Assembly: GCA_018105865.1 (NCBI GenBank)
Contig: CM030847.1
Coordinates: 15,881,089 to 15,945,088 of the forward strand
Length of the DNA stretch: 64,000 nucleotides
DNA from: Metaphire vulgaris
Taxonomy: Eukaryota > Annelida > Clitellata > Crassiclitellata > Megascolecidae
Direction: 5' to 3'
Shown here: piece after piece, positions 23,576 through 39,649 of the stretch
Layout of the letters: each line of letters starts with the position of its first letter
Numbering within the stretch: the first letter of the stretch is position 1
Made by a program: the position numbers and the translations under genes
Notes under the pieces: generated by a model
The model's database searches: none
The model's input: the letters and a program-made list of their open reading frames with translations, nothing else
What the model was told of the DNA's origin: nothing

Positions 23576-25287
23576 CCATTGTTTCAGATAGAAACAAGTT
23601 ATCGGCGACCGGCGCTGCGCCTCGCAACAGTCTAAAATGCGTTGTTAAAACATCGCTGATTAATGATTATTTATTTGACGTCACGACTGCAAGTCATGTT
23701 ACAAGGCGACATGATGACATTTCTGGCATCCCCATGTCAATACACACTCGTCATTCCCCAAGGGCACAGCGGGGACGCATTGGGGGGGGGGGTGATCGAA
23801 GGCAGCTAAGAGTCAACGATGGCCGAGGTCACAGCCATTAACCGGATTGGCTACGAACCGTATGTTTCCATTTGAGTTGGAAAGAGACCAGACTCAAATA
23901 GGATCAATTGCTCTGAGTCTTCGAGTGGAGGGAGTCAAACATCAGTGCACTCCTCCCTGTGCACTCCTCCGTCAGATGTCAGATGAGTGCCGGAGAATCA
24001 ATCGAATAGGTTTTTGCCGCTGTTTAAAAGCCGTTCGATAAAGACGTCCCTGTGGTAGAGTACCTTATATGTACACTGTACATTATGTAGCTTTTAAGTA
24101 GCGTGACTGTGTGTTTCGAAGTTTGAATGCTTAGATAATAATTGTTTCTTTTGAGTGTAAAGCAAATTGATTCAATTTCAGCCAACCTGAGACTTAAGCC
24201 ATTTTAGGCTTTTCCTATTGTTGTTGAATGGTGATAATATAATCAACTTTTATTTAATTTATTTCTTTAACGTCAAATATTGCTTCTTAACCATCGCACT
24301 GCTAACGACCTTCGAAAGGGTGGGATATAGAGAGGGGTAATGCGTGCAATTCAATTCCAAAGGTAACTAAATTCGCTTTAAAAAGCCATAATATCTCAGA
24401 AGATTTGGGTAAGCCGAAGAGGGGTGCCAACCCCCGGCGGTCTAAAGGTCTAAAGGAAAGAGAGACAGACAAACAGAGAGACAGAGACATATGAAATGCA
24501 GATTGCCTACAGCAATAAAGGGAAAACTAGATTTCCGCCATGCAGCATGACTGCATTCGAATAGACGACGTGTCTTCGTGACTTTTGTGATGAATTGAGT
24601 GGATTCGTGAAGCAGTGCATGCCCTCCAATTGAAACTCAGCTACACCTTTCCCTAAAGCACGTGACTGTCACTTGTGAACTAAATGCGCTATAAAACAAA
24701 GCAGTCCATTTTGAAACGACAGTCGCGGCAAAACACTGACCGTGGTTCGACGCCAACCGCTTCAATCGGTCGAGCGTCAATCCGATTCACTCCCTTATCA
24801 CGAATGCACATTTCTGGTTGAGCGTGACGAAGCAATGGGTAATTTGCACTGAGTGTAGTGCTGTTTGTCTCAGACGCCGCACAAGAAGAAGAGTCTCAGA
24901 AGAGACCAATGGACCGCTGATTACATCGTCAATCGGAGAGCAATCGAGTAAAGAACCAGCAACAAGAACTCCAAGAAGGGCAATGAACGACTTTTGAACC
25001 GATAAATGCGTTTTATTTTCTTTACGGAAGATTGTCAACAACACAGGATTAACGCTTCAAAGAAAGCGCATAGGACAGGTTACAAATTTTTTTAAAAATT
25101 AAGGCTAGCTCTGACGTAGATCAAGTTTCTATGACATGGCTACTGTCCCATGGGACATACCAATGTGTGCCGTCCCATCCCATGGGACAATTCCCGTGGA
25201 ATTCCCATGGACAATCCTGATGTCGCCCCGATGTCATGACGTCAAGGACCTCGGATCATTTGTCGAGATTAGAAACGGGATGGATTT

Positions 25288-25288
<1 letters not shown>

Positions 25289-25356
<68 letters not shown>
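25289..25356. repeat. (AAT)n microsatellite
   Basis: Pure AAT for about 68 bp. Confidence 0.95.
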
Positions 25357-26703
25357 GCAACAACAAGGTTTAGAGTGGTTCATTAGAGACTGCCCTGTGT
25401 GAGAACCACTGTTGTACCCATATGTAAATCTAATATCCTATAGTATACTGCTGCGGGTCTCGCTATACTCCGTCGACGATTCGGACGCGAATTCCCCCGC
25501 CCCCGCCCTCCATCGAATTGAGCGCCTATGCATCAGACCATCAGCGGCGGCGCCATCGCCTTAGTTTAGATTTCCGTCGCCAGAGTGTTTTCTCCTGTAC
25601 AACATCGTTCAGTGCTCAACATTTTTCTTCCTATCTACGGTCTTAGTTGTCAATGCTCTTAATGGTAGTTATGAAACCCAGTATAAACAATATAGCCTAT
25701 ATATATATATATATAATCATATATATAAATAATCATATATATATATAATCATATATATATATAATGTGTGTGCGCGCGTTTCATTAATTTATTTAGCGCC
25801 ATTTACTAATTTCAACGTCGTTCCGAGCCACTTCTAATGACAGCTAAAGAAGACGAATGCCTTTGCTTATCGTGCAGTACTATACCTAGGAGTGCAGCTG
25901 TCAATCAATCGATTTATCATTTATGTAGCTCCACTGTCGCATTGCCTAGCATAGCAGACGACGGACGAACGATGTGCTAAGTGCGTGTGCACTCCGCCGC
26001 CGCCGTCTCTTAAGGAGTGCAGGTTGTGACGAGCAAAGTTTAAACTTGGTCACAGCATTAATTTCAGCTAATTGATTGATATTATCTGCTCTTTCTACGA
26101 ATTATTTTTAGCTTATTCTTTCTTTTGTTTTCTTGTCTTTGTCGTTTCGTAAAAATATCGCTTCGAGATAAAGTAACATCCCGTTAGAACGAACCTCACG
26201 AAAAGAGAGGAAGAGATGCGTTCTTGGTAACGTTTCCTCCTCCATTTCCTCGTCTTCTTCCTCTCCTTCCTCCTCTTCTTTCCCTTCCTCTTCCTCCTCC
26301 TTCTCCTCCTCCTCCTCTTCATCTTCTTCTGTTGATGTTCATATAATCGCATCATCCGTTTCTCTCTGGCGCTTTCTTATTTATCTGATCTTTCTATAAT
26401 CTCCGCAATTGCTGAATCAGAGCGCGTGTTCCCGATGCCGACTGTCTCTCTCTCCTTGTCTCCCGTGTCCTTTGGCAGATGCTCTGTGTCGGTGGGGACT
26501 AGCTAATACCCTGTCTGTGTTCAGAAAATCTGAAACCAAGTGAAGCAATTCACTAGAAAATTCTCCCATTTTCTGTGTAAATTGCTGCTTGAATCTACTT
26601 GAATCTTTTTGCATGCACTTGTCTGCTGTTTCTGAGTTCGGTGCTTTTGAAGCCGAATGCTATTGTGCTGTAAAACAATCGTCCAATATTCTAATTTGGC
26701 GAT

Positions 26704-26756
<53 letters not shown>

Positions 26757-26955
26757 AGTAATAGGCCTAATTGTGTCTTTATCTAGTTGCGATTGAAGGC
26801 TTTCTTCCCCGAGGAATAAAAGAGAGACGGTATTCTCGGAAGAACTTTCTTTTACAGCGATTTCCATAGCAACCGCAGAAAAGAGCCGAGACCAGAATCC
26901 TTTGCTTCGTTTGGTATTCATGACAACAACAACAACAACAACAACGGCTACCATC
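25357..26955. other. Region upstream of the receptor gene, microsatellites only
   Basis: Contains TA variants (25698-25762), TCC/TTC-rich DNA (26228-26330), (GAT)n at 26704-26757 and (AAC)n at 26923-26945. An in-frame TAG at 26956-26958 closes the receptor frame upstream. No promoter element is recognisable. Confidence 0.45.
26704..26757. repeat. (GAT)n microsatellite
   Basis: Eighteen pure GAT units. Confidence 0.95.
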
Positions 26956-27000
26956 TAGTCAAGCGTCGACCATATTACAATCGTTACCATAGTAACAGTC

Positions 27001-28212
27001 ATGACGGACCCGGATAACGTCACCACCGACACTGACGTGACGTCATCAATACAGGGTGACGTCATGCAGGAAATCCGTCACTCGGAGGTGGATTGTCGAA
27101 TGTTTACGCTTGTGACGTACGTGTTCGTATTTGGATCGATGTGCGTGTTTGGTCTGGTGGGGAACAGTCTGTCATTCGTCGTCATGCAGCACGACCGCCG
27201 TGTCCACGCCGCCACCTTTCTGCTGCAGGTGATGGCCGTGACGGACAACGCGTTCCTCTTGGCCACCGGGTTCTCTCAGATCGTCGCCGCTCTCCTCATC
27301 TACCGCGGCTGCTCCGAGCACCCGGTGCTGCCCTTCATGTACAAGTACGTCCATCCGCTGGTCCACATCACCCAGCTGGGCACCGTCTGGATCACCGTGC
27401 TCGTCGCCTTCAATCGCTACATCGCCATCTGTCGGCCGTTCCAGGCGCAGCACCTGTGCACGATGAGCAAGGTGCGAGCACAGGTGAGCGTCATGTTTCT
27501 GCTGATCGTGCTCTACAACATTCCTCGATTCTGTGAGTATGACGTCATCTACGTCTTGGATTCTGCGACGAACACAACGCAGACGAAGAGCGAGGACTCT
27601 CAGATGAAGAAGAACCCAGTGTACAAGATCTTCTACGAGAACATCCTCTACTGTCTCTTCGTCTTCCTCGGACCTCTCCTCATTCTCGTCGTCTTCAACG
27701 TCAGCCTCGTTCGAGAGCTGCTAAGCGTTCACCGTCGCCAGGTGGCGCGTCATCTTCCGCCGTCGAAGGCAAAGAGCGAGGATCAAGAACAGAACATCAC
27801 GCTAGTCATGGTCGTCGTAATCATCGTATTTCTAGTCTGTCAGACGCCCGCTTACGTCAACCAGCTGCTGTTTTATGTGCTGGGCGAAGAAGCGTACGAC
27901 TGCGGGAAACCGTACTTCTACTATTTCCACGTCAGCAACCTCGTTGTTTCGGCGAATTCCGTGTTCAACTTCGTCATCTACTGCGTCTTCCGGAAGCAGT
28001 TTCGTCGGAGGCTGAAGAACGTCTGCGGCGGAAATAAAGATGACCGGAGAAGGTTGTCATCTTCTTTTTATCCGACGACGACGATCCAAAGCGAAGCGAC
28101 GAACTCCTCTGAATCCATCTCTCGGTCGAAACTCTACTTCCGGTCTCTGACCAGTGTCCACGACAGGATCAAGGTCAGCGTAGAACTAGGCACACGCGAC
28201 GAGACATGCTGA
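27001..28212 (+). CDS. Class A G-protein-coupled receptor, FMRFamide/peptide-receptor-like
   Basis: The 403-residue intronless frame has seven hydrophobic segments, at about 36-62, 73-99, 118-143, 160-177, 213-237, 267-292 and 307-330. Class A landmarks are GLVGNSL in TM1 (Asn55), Asp82 in TM2, and NRYIAIC at the end of TM3 (Asn138 in place of the usual Asp/Glu). VCQTPAYVNQLL in TM6 stands in for CWxP, and NFVIY (323-327) stands in for NPxxY. N-glycosylation sequons lie at Asn6 and Asn191. The motif LGTVWITVLVAFNRYIAICRP minus its last residue resembles invertebrate FMRFamide-type receptors, which couple peptide binding to G proteins at the plasma membrane. The ligand is not knowable from sequence. 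The start is the first Met after the in-frame TAG at 26956; Met22 is an alternative. The C-tail is Ser/Thr-rich (357-377), as expected for kinase and arrestin control. Confidence 0.9.
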   Translation: MTDPDNVTTDTDVTSSIQGDVMQEIRHSEVDCRMFTLVTYVFVFGSMCVFGLVGNSLSFVVMQHDRRVHAATFLLQVMAVTDNAFLLATGFSQIVAALLIYRGCSEHPVLPFMYKYVHPLVHITQLGTVWITVLVAFNRYIAICRPFQAQHLCTMSKVRAQVSVMFLLIVLYNIPRFCEYDVIYVLDSATNTTQTKSEDSQMKKNPVYKIFYENILYCLFVFLGPLLILVVFNVSLVRELLSVHRRQVARHLPPSKAKSEDQEQNITLVMVVVIIVFLVCQTPAYVNQLLFYVLGEEAYDCGKPYFYYFHVSNLVVSANSVFNFVIYCVFRKQFRRRLKNVCGGNKDDRRRLSSSFYPTTTIQSEATNSSESISRSKLYFRSLTSVHDRIKVSVELGTRDETC

Positions 28213-31304
<3,092 letters not shown>

Positions 31305-31331
31305 CTTTCTCTCTCTCTCTCTCTCTCTCTC

Positions 31332-31410
<79 letters not shown>
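31305..31410. repeat. (CT)n microsatellite
   Basis: About 105 bp of CT with one TA interruption. Confidence 0.95.
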
Positions 31411-31412
<2 letters not shown>

Positions 31413-32525
31413 GTCTCCTTTTAAATTAGGAAATTCTGAATGCATCATGGAATTTGTTAACTTCAGAGGTCCATTAGTCACAGTTGTAGTCTTCTTGCTC
31501 AGAATGATCGTTTATCCAGTTGTGATGTGCATCATTAGACAAACTAATTCACGGCATTTTGACAATCTGTTAAGATGTAGGGGGTTGATTTGCCTCTAAG
31601 GGATTCCGGCCTGATCCCCATCCTCTCCATGGGCAGTGCACCCCTAGTCAATCAAGCATCGACAAATCAATCTGTAAATCAATTACTCTTGATCAATTTG
31701 TCAATTAATTTTTTACGCGGAACTCAAAATGTCGTCGAATGTCTTCCAAGGAGTCTCAGAGCTCGACTTAACTCCCAACATTAATGATTCTTATCTTATT
31801 AAAGAATCTCGTCGGCACACAATTCGCCCGATGGGTCCAGTCTGTCAAGAGACATGGAGAATAACTTTAGAGACAACCGATCAACTTTGATTACATTAAC
31901 CGTGTAAAGTGCTTTGCAGTTTTACCTTTACCGTATAGCTCTGTAGAAATCATACCTTTAGGCGATGTAGCAGAGATGGCAGAGAACAGGTCTCTGAACA
32001 ATTTAAATCCTGCTCAACATAATTACAACACGCTTATTGGACTCAAATCGATCAAATAACAGAATTCTATTGGCAGCACGTAGGGGGTCGTAGGGCATTT
32101 AATATAAGTTAAATTAATCCCGAAATTCGTCAAGGAAATGGTACGGGACTGATATACCAATGTATTCTTTTGGGCATGCACTTCTACCATATAAAAGTTT
32201 CACGAACAACTAATGTAAGTAAGTAAAATCTTGTGAATTTCTGTAGCGCTTTCGGGAGCCGGTACCGTAGGGACTGCTTATTCCTATAGGCGCTTCGTTT
32301 ATATACTGTTTCAATAGCTACAGCCGAAGTTTAGTGGTCAGATGGGTAAGGTCGATTCCATATACCTGTCAGAGTGGGTTAGAAGCAAGGCATACTATGA
32401 AAAAAGAATCATTTTTAAGTCTAGATTTGATAGCACTGAGGATTTTATTGCTGGACAAAAGTCGTCCTCAAAGCTGTCTTAATGTAGCCACGGTGCACAG
32501 GCATCAATATTGCTATTATCACTAA
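31411..32525. other. Intergenic, nothing coding seen
   Basis: AT-rich. A GTGAATTTCTGTAGCGCTTT phrase at about 32233 belongs to a dispersed repeat-tail type also seen near 9660. Confidence 0.4.
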
Positions 32526-32575
<50 letters not shown>

Positions 32576-32957
32576 TGTGAATAGATTGTCATTTTTGGAT
32601 GAAATCTATTTGTTACCGAAGCAACTCTGATGTGCTGAAAAGGCTGATTGCGGAGTTTGTGCGAAAGGGACTTGTACATGGCGTATGCCCAGGTATATAG
32701 ACCAATGCTTCAGCTATAATGGGAAAAGATAATGGAGGGAAATAAGATGCATTCGAGTACAGAGCTTCGTTCCGTTTCCTTCTCTTTGTCTATAACGCCA
32801 GTCCTTCAATGCGCGAACGCTCTTTGTGCTGTGGACGATGTTCCGTTTGAGAAGACTCGAAATAGAGGGCCTAAATGGTCGGCTCTCTCTCAGCCGGCAA
32901 TTAGACGTCCATTAGACGCAGTTGTTCAGGAGGCTTTCGTGAATTTCGCAGAAGACG

Positions 32958-33020
<63 letters not shown>
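32526..33020. repeat. (ATT)n at 32526-32574 and (AAT)n at 32957-33020
   Basis: Two trinucleotide tracts flank about 380 bp. The 117-residue plus frame between them (32732-33085) ends in poly-Asn from the second tract. Its non-repetitive first 70 residues show no domain I recognise. Confidence 0.85.
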
Positions 33021-33059
33021 GAGTTCCTTCAACACGCATTAAGCAAAATCTACAGGGTA

Positions 33060-33210
33060 GCCACACAAAAGGCTTATCTCCTTAGATTGCTCTCCCGCCG
33101 TTTCGGACTGATCTTCTGGCTTGACCTGGCTCTAATGATTTTTGGATTTGGTGCGCCATCGGCTGATGCCCTGGGCATTATGATAGTGGCGCTATAGAAG
33201 TTGATTGATT
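33060..33210 (+). repeat. Retroelement 3' tail (SINE or LINE), GCCATCGGCTGATGC family
   Basis: The segment contains TGGTGCGCCATCGGCTGATG, GCATTATGATAGTGGCGC and TATAGAAGTTGATTGATTG. A reverse-oriented relative lies at 54443-54560. The GGCGCTATA-AA ending with a short tandem tail (TTGA here) resembles L2-clade retroposon tails. Confidence 0.6.
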
Positions 33211-33480
33211 GACAAAACCCAATTGATCAGTTGCCATAAATTCTGGTCAAATTGAAGAAACGCTGTCTCTTGATTGGAATTGTATGTCTGTCTATAAGAT
33301 AATAAAAGCAAAACTTTTCGCTTTTAAGGCGTTAATTTGTGTCAACTCAAACTAAGTGAAAATAATCAAATAAGAAGAAGAAACAAGTCAAGTTCCAGTT
33401 GATCCGAAACAAGCACTGCATACTGTAACCAAAGTGACATTTGCATGCCTATATTTTGAAATTTGCGTCTTTCTCGTTCG
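33211..33480. other. Spacer, nothing seen
   Basis: No recognisable feature. Confidence 0.35.
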
Positions 33481-33487
33481 TCTAGAA

Positions 33488-33906
33488 ACAGAGGTGGGAA
33501 AACTTTTTCTGTAAAGTGCCGCATGAAACATAATACAACATTAGGCCGGCTGCACATACAGAAAGCCAAATGTCTGTAAATTCAAGTGGGAAAAGAAGAA
33601 TCTTGAGTACTTTTTGAATCTATTACTGCAATGCCATAATGCAAAATGCAATAATTGCGATTACCTTTTTTCCTTGTCTTGGGGGAGAAGTTGGAGGGGC
33701 GCGGCCCTTTTTTCGACCCGAGTGCTGCCGACACTTTCTAAGATTTTTAAATAAGGTGCCATGTTTCCACAGAATAATTTCAAATTATCTCACTATTTGC
33801 CAGTCGTATGCATATTTCTAAATGATCTCGCGAGCCGCATGGAATCAGGTGGCGGGCCACATGCGGCCCGCGATGCGGCCCGCGGGCCGTAGTTTTCCAA
33901 CCTCTG
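33488..33906. mobile_element. hAT-type non-autonomous element, CAGAGGTNGGAAAACT ends
   Basis: The left end is CAGAGGTGGGAAAACTTTTT (from 33489). The right end, reverse-complemented, is CAGAGGTTGGAAAACTACGG, followed by repeated GGCCCGCGGGCCGCATG words at 33835-33890. The flanking 8-mers are GTCTAGAA and GTCTACAA, one mismatch, with one unpaired A at the left. No coding capacity. Confidence 0.7.
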
Positions 33907-34162
33907 GTCTACAATATAGTTTCTTATGTTGGATTCTTGAATTCTGACGACGGCAACTGCAGAGGCTACGAGAGCTCCGATGAACGGCAATCATCTGTGG
34001 CAGTTTCAGTCGAATGCCAACGCAGCGCCACTTATACTCCGACTGATTGGAGGAATGGAGGAGGTCACTGCTGCTGCTGCAGCTAATATGGCATCTGGGC
34101 GCTTCTTCTCTTCGTCCTCCTCCTCCTTCTCCTCTTCCAACCAAGATCATCAGACAGAAGCC

Positions 34163-34197
<35 letters not shown>

Positions 34198-34893
34198 GTT
34201 TCCTTCCAACGCAGTGCGCATGCGCAGAGAGCACAGACGAACCGTTGAACATATCAGAGGAGAGATTGCGAGGATCTCATGTTCGACAGCGGAATAGACA
34301 GTCAACTGCACTCGTTCGAATCCAAAGCGTAAAAGATCAAGGACACTGGCCAATCATACTGAGAGCAGCGTCCCTCTACCTCCGCTCACCCCCCCTCCCG
34401 GAGCACCCTCAAAAACACAGTTCCTGCATCGACATTAACCCAATTAGCGCTGACGTTGTAATGGCGGAAGCAGGGACATCATTTAGGCGGAAGGGGGCGG
34501 AGGTCGTGCCCCAAGGAAATGAAGAAATAATGTATTAAATAAATAAATGTAAAATTTACAAAAAATCGCAAAAAGAAATCAAAAACTTTGCCAGAAAATA
34601 TCAAGTAAGTAAAAATTAATGGGGTGACAAATGGGACTTCTCGGCATAAAGCTATTGTTCGCCAGAAAATGAAGGTTTCTTGCAACAAATTCGAACATTT
34701 CAACAAAGTTCAGAACAACCCATTCGCGAGAAAACTGCCACTGGCCGTTTTCTGGAAGAACTACAACTGCCTCTATTTACACCGCTTTCATCAAAAGTCT
34801 AGCTTCATTGGCTTCTTTAGCTTGAAAATTTTGAGAATTTCTAAGATGAAGACAGATATGAAGATTGTCTCTGAACGTCAGATAATAATAGGC

Positions 34894-34973
<80 letters not shown>

Positions 34974-35130
34974 TTTAAGTCCTAAAAAATACTATGGGTT
35001 AGAATGATGAATAATTTTACTCTAAAAAGTACAAATTAGGAATCTGGCATCTACTTTGGAGAATATGAAATCTGGATTGATGGCTTTTATGTTCGGAGTT
35101 TCTGTAGCGCTGCAAATGACAAATCCACGT
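33907..35130. other. Intergenic with AC and AAT tracts
   Basis: Contains (AC)n at 34164-34195 and (AAT)n at 34895-34973. The frames of 105-163 residues over 33980-34538 are driven by these repeats and have no recognised domain. Confidence 0.45.
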
Positions 35131-35134
35131 GTTA

Positions 35135-35140
35135 TTTATT
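35135..35140 (-). promoter_or_regulatory. Candidate polyadenylation signal of the glycosyltransferase gene
   Basis: AATAAA on the minus strand, about 150 nt beyond the stop codon at 35291. Position and spacing fit, but a chance match is possible in AT-rich DNA. Confidence 0.4.
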
Positions 35141-35290
35141 TGAGATTTAACAATCGCTGTGATCAGAGACGCACCTGGGATATTTGGCGCCCGTGGCCCA
35201 GGTATACGTCACAGGTGACTTTGACTGTGCAATTCTCGGCCGAAATCTCAGCAGAGAGATTTCCGAAGACGATGGACTGAGAACACTTAT

Positions 35291-36400
35291 TCAGAACGTC
35301 GTTTCGTTCGGCAGAAGTCTCGAGTTTTCGTAGTAGATGTGACGAAAGATCTCTCCCACCGTAGTGTTCAGGGTTCGAATGCTGATCGGATTGTAGTCGA
35401 CGTTATGTTCTCTGTACCACAGATGGACGGCGTAATTGTCCGTCCAGTCCCAGAGCTTCCCTTCCTCGTACAACCACTCCCTCTCGAACCAGTTCGGTCG
35501 ATTGATGGAGAACCACTCGACGTGGACGAGGTCCGGGTGACGCCTGGCCAGTCTCATGGGAACGACCACCGAATGGAAGTTCCATTCGCTGTCGTCGAAG
35601 GTCGTGTAGGTCGACCTCCATCGATCGATGAACGTCGAATTCCTCCGCGCCAGGATGAAGCCACTGCCGAGCATCTCTGGAGTCTCTGCTCCGAGGGTGA
35701 GGTCGTGGTGGAGCAGCGCATCCAACGACCTCACGACGATCACGTCCAGATCCAGGTACAGTCCTCCGTAACGCTCCAGCAGCTCCAGTCTAGCGACGTC
35801 CGACTGGTGTTCCGGAACGGTTACGGTCCGATTGAGAACGCGGGTGGGGCGCGGGTAAGGTACGAGGGTCAGCGGTGGAACCGACTGCCGGACGAACAGC
35901 CACCAGGGCCCGGTGGGACGCTGGTCGTGCCAGAAGTAGATGGTCGATGGACGGAAGAAGCGCTGAACGGCAAGAAGACAGAGCACCTGATGAAACCGGA
36001 AGTCGGTCTCTGCCGGGTAGAACCACGTGACGTGAACGATCCGCGGAACGACACTGTGCTGCCGTCGAAGAGGAAGGATCGTCTGGACGAAAGTCCTTCC
36101 CTTGGAGGAGGAGGAGGAGGAGGAGGAGGAGGAGGAGGAGGAGGATCCAGCCGCCGTCGCCGCCGCCGCCATGCTTCCCCTGAGGAAGGTCCCTTGGCCA
36201 CCCGTGTTGACGACCGAGGCTCCGAGTTCGCTGTAGACGACCTGAACGGTGATCGCGATGTTCCAAACGGTCAGCGCACATAAGGCCCATAGTACTACAA
36301 CGACCAGCTGACGATGTATCGACCGCAGTCCCCGAGGGGGGTAACAGCCGACCGATCCCCTCCACCACCCCCGATGATCACAGAGGGCTACGACGGGCAT
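35291..36400 (-). CDS. Type II Golgi glycosyltransferase with DXD motif (GT32 / alpha-1,4-glycosyltransferase-like)
   Basis: The 369-residue intronless frame has a short basic cytosolic tail, one membrane anchor at about 31-54, and a stem containing 14 consecutive serines (about 86-99). A lumenal catalytic region follows. PRIVHVTWF (119-127) is the usual first strand of this group, and YGGLYLDLDVIVVRSL (211-226) carries the DXD metal and nucleotide-sugar site (Asp217, Asp219). The C-terminal part has W/H-rich NYAVHLWYR (322-330), again typical. By family, it should transfer a sugar from a UDP-sugar onto a glycan or glycolipid in the Golgi; relatives make Gb3 or alpha-GlcNAc caps. Donor and acceptor cannot be told. 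Sequons at Asn190, Asn254, Asn345 and Asn365. The poly-Ser comes from an in-frame GGA microsatellite. Confidence 0.88.
   Translation of the reverse strand: MPVVALCDHRGWWRGSVGCYPPRGLRSIHRQLVVVVLWALCALTVWNIAITVQVVYSELGASVVNTGGQGTFLRGSMAAAATAAGSSSSSSSSSSSSSSKGRTFVQTILPLRRQHSVVPRIVHVTWFYPAETDFRFHQVLCLLAVQRFFRPSTIYFWHDQRPTGPWWLFVRQSVPPLTLVPYPRPTRVLNRTVTVPEHQSDVARLELLERYGGLYLDLDVIVVRSLDALLHHDLTLGAETPEMLGSGFILARRNSTFIDRWRSTYTTFDDSEWNFHSVVVPMRLARRHPDLVHVEWFSINRPNWFEREWLYEEGKLWDWTDNYAVHLWYREHNVDYNPISIRTLNTTVGEIFRHIYYENSRLLPNETTF
36105..36143 (-). repeat. Coding GGA/TCC microsatellite (poly-Ser)
   Basis: About 39 bp of GGA on the plus strand, in frame with the glycosyltransferase and reading as its 14-serine stem tract. 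Confidence 0.95.
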
Positions 36401-36739
36401 GAAGACAGCCGTCGGTCGATGACTCCTGTCTCTCTCTCTCTCTATGACAACATCCGAGAAGAAGAAGAGGCGCGCTGAATAATCGAGTTTCGCTGCGCAA
36501 ATGATGACGACGACGACGACGACTTCAACGGCTGATTGACGTTGCCAGCTGACGACGACGGCAGCGGCGGCAGCAGCAGCAGCAGCAAGACGATATTTGG
36601 AGAAATTCAGTTTCTTGTTGAGCAGCGAACGAAGGTCATCTCCTTCGAGTTTCTAACATGCGTCGCAGGACGATCAATCGATTCACGCGATACTCGATTG
36701 CATGCACTGTACATGCACTCTACACGCAGTATGCCATCA

Positions 36740-36968
36740 TCACGTGATACATGTCACGTGACGATGGTTACTACAACAGCGGCAGCCGGGGATTCCGCCG
36801 GATGGAGCTTCGAGCGAACGGAGATTAATCGAAGCAAATTGGAACGGGAGTAAAATCGATCGAAAGCGCTTCCGGTAGCAGATCGGATCACGTGATCTCT
36901 GCCAAAAAATAAACAGTCAGTAAGTAAGATCGAAGCGAGCGTTCGAGTGGCACTGAGGGTCACGTGAC
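36740..36968. promoter_or_regulatory. Cluster of four TCACGTGA E-boxes upstream of the glycosyltransferase
   Basis: TCACGTGA at 36740-36747, GTCACGTGAC at 36753-36762, ATCACGTGAT at 36887-36896 and GTCACGTGAC at 36959-36968. They lie 340-570 bp upstream of the start codon. The 10-bp GTCACGTGAC form is the consensus bound by MiT/TFE and USF-type bHLH-zip factors. CACGTG also occurs singly elsewhere in the window, so only the density is notable. Confidence 0.4.
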
Positions 36969-37087
36969 CGTCGACATCTTCACTGACGATTGCGACCTAA
37001 ACGGTTATGAGAGTCTAAATTGAACTGAGCGTGTCCTGTGTCGTTCTAGCATATAATGTCATCATGTCGTGTGAGTGTACTATGTGA

Positions 37088-37089
<2 letters not shown>
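36969..37089. other. Short spacer
   Basis: Nothing seen. Confidence 0.3.
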
Positions 37090-37128
<39 letters not shown>

Positions 37129-37138
37129 CCATCATCAT
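37090..37138. repeat. (CAT)n microsatellite at the 3' end of a LINE copy
   Basis: Pure CAT for about 49 bp. On the minus strand it follows the LINE coding tail, where a short tandem tail would be expected. Confidence 0.9.
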
Positions 37139-37223
37139 CCAGCTCCATGGGCGCTGTACCCGTAGGAGTCGACAGCCTGATTCACAATTTGCGTCCATCT
37201 TTCTCGGTCCTGTGTTGCTCTGG

Positions 37224-37286
<63 letters not shown>

Positions 37287-37978
37287 CTCCGCGTTTCCCC
37301 AATCCACGATATCGTCCAACCACTCTCTCTTCTCAGCCTGCCTCTTCTATTGTCTCCATCCATTGTTCCTAGCATGATCTTCTTCGCCAGCCTGTTGTCT
37401 TCCATCCTGCATATGTACCTGAGGAAGTTCATTTATCTCCGTGTCAATGTTTGCGTGATATTTGCTTTGTTCTTGATTGTTTCTCGTATCGTTGTGTTCT
37501 TTATTTTCTGCTGCCATCTGTAGTTTAAAAATCCTCCCATGGCATTTCATTTCAAAGGCCAGTAGTCGTTCTTGGTCTCTCTTCTTTATGGTTGGGGTTT
37601 CTGGTGCATGTTTCTGGTGAAGATGCCTGTTCTTAGTATCTCCAGTTTGGTTTCGACTTTCATGACCTTGCTTTTCCATATTGTTTCAAAGCCGTCCATT
37701 TGTTCCTGTTGCTTTTCCTATTCTTCTCTCTCTCTATCTCCTGGCTGCAGTCGCCATGTCAGCAGACTCCCAAGGTATTCGAGTTCCTTTACGTGTGCGA
37801 TTTTATCTCCGTTGATTGTCATATTTTCAGTGAACTCTTGTTTCTCGAATTCTGTGACATTTGGTTTTGCTATGTTTACTATCAGTTCCATAAGTTCCGT
37901 AGCTTCTTACACGCGCTGTTTAGGCTCGATTGTAAGGGTTTGAACCTGAAACTTCACTGTCACTTAACGCCAGAGTAG
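37139..37978 (-). mobile_element. Non-LTR retrotransposon fragment, reverse-transcriptase C-terminal half
   Basis: The minus strand, read across frame changes, gives several LINE ORF2 landmarks in order. They are ITINGDKIAHVKELEYLGSL (thumb region), an IGKATG helix, KKRDQERLLAFEMKC, NFLRYICRMEDNRLAKKIML with a basic GDNRRGRLRRE, and ARDRERWTQIVNQAV-like DRERW. A (GT)n microsatellite (37227-37283) has expanded inside the coding remnant. Stops and shifts show it is dead. It is longer than the other LINE fragments here (about 840 bp). Confidence 0.8.
37227..37283. repeat. (GT)n microsatellite inside the LINE remnant
   Basis: About 28 pure GT units. Confidence 0.95.

Positions 37979-39649
<1,671 letters not shown>

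Noticed and set aside
27093..27536. 147-residue frame overlapping the receptor
   Set aside because: Same-strand shadow in another frame of the GPCR gene.
35339..36283. 314-residue plus-strand frame
   Set aside because: Antisense shadow of the glycosyltransferase gene; no domain, and the opposite strand has clear motifs and a membrane anchor.
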